NCBI GenBank assembly: GCA_937902665.1
Contig: CALELM010000041.1
Span: 1 to 30,731, forward strand
Direction of reading: 5' to 3'
Source of the DNA: an uncultured Selenomonadaceae bacterium
GTDB taxonomy: Bacteria; Bacillota; Negativicutes; Selenomonadales; Selenomonadaceae
DNA: 30,731 nt
Shown: positions 30,684-30,731 of the stretch, piece after piece
Layout: every line of letters begins with the position of its first letter
Position numbering within the stretch: position 1 is the stretch's first letter
The notes under the pieces: model-generated
The model's database searches: none
What the model was told of the DNA's origin: nothing
The model's input: the letters and a program-made list of their open reading frames with translations, nothing else
Made by a program: the position numbers and the translations under genes

Positions 30684-30731
30684 GTGTTTGTACGGCACTG
30701 AAAACATTTCTGTAAAAATGGACGGTGCATC
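30684..30731. other. Sequence after the relaxase stop to the window edge
   Basis: The remaining 48 bases show no start with a ribosome site and no terminator. The next gene, if any, begins outside the window. Confidence 0.6.

Noticed and set aside
1..30731. tRNA, rRNA, riboswitch or anti-phage defence genes
   Set aside because: No cloverleaf, ribosomal segment, known aptamer pattern or defence protein family was recognised; all larger frames are accounted for by transfer and maintenance genes.

Overview
The window is about 31 kb of a conjugative plasmid backbone (or a conjugative element with a plasmid-type backbone). It is cut at the left edge inside trbL and ends about 50 bases after the relaxase gene. 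Most genes have strong AGGAGG-type ribosome sites and several use TTG or GTG starts, which points to a Firmicute. The transfer apparatus, however, is a complete P-type (TrbB-L/VirB-like) type IV secretion system with TrbF, TrbG and TrbI, which span two membranes. A low-GC Firmicute with an outer membrane suggests the Negativicutes (Selenomonas/Mitsuokella/Megasphaera relatives). This is an inference; no taxonomic marker is present.

Layout. (i) 16535-1, leftward: transfer operon with traF peptidase, an unknown gene, a small membrane protein, trbF/virB8, trbG/virB9, trbI/virB10, traG/virD4, trbB/virB11, trbC/virB2, trbD/virB3, an ATPase-less VirB4 N-domain paralogue, trbE/virB4, a small membrane protein, a 539-residue unknown protein, trbJ/virB5 and trbL/virB6. 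(ii) 17707-16636: a roughly 1 kb DUF4160-DUF2442-XRE cassette between 33-bp direct repeats; it has displaced the 3' end of the gene at 17672-18385. (iii) 22108-17672, leftward: maintenance module with a coiled-coil protein, ParA, ParB, an M23 peptidase, a replication-initiator-like protein whose gene contains seven iterons, and an unknown protein. A short rightward RNA with its own promoter and terminator lies opposite the leader of this operon. (iv) 23208-22222, leftward, and 23395-24009, rightward: small DNA-binding genes divergent from a Cro/CI-like repressor, followed by a broken tyrosine-recombinase gene. (v) 27450-24733, leftward: coiled-coil protein, topoisomerase III and SSB. (vi) 27591-27626: an oriT that closely resembles the IncQ (RSF1010/R1162) oriT, followed by a rightward MobA/MobL (MOBQ) relaxase of 979 residues.

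How it works together. The relaxase should nick the lower strand at oriT so that the topB-ssb side enters the recipient first and the relaxase gene last. TraG couples the relaxosome to the TrbE/TrbB-powered channel. The M23 peptidase and TraF are the probable wall-opening and pilin-processing enzymes. Rep with its iterons, ParAB and the cassette give replication, partition and possibly addiction.

The strongest unusual signals are: oriV-like iterons inside the rep coding sequence; an eight-copy palindrome family confined to the transfer operon, four copies of which are translated in frame inside one protein; a VirB4 N-domain duplicate; the cassette flanked by 33-bp repeats; a Cys-rich reading frame nested in the relaxase gene; and a candidate antisense RNA opposite the par/rep leader. 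No tRNA, rRNA, CRISPR array or complete insertion sequence was seen.
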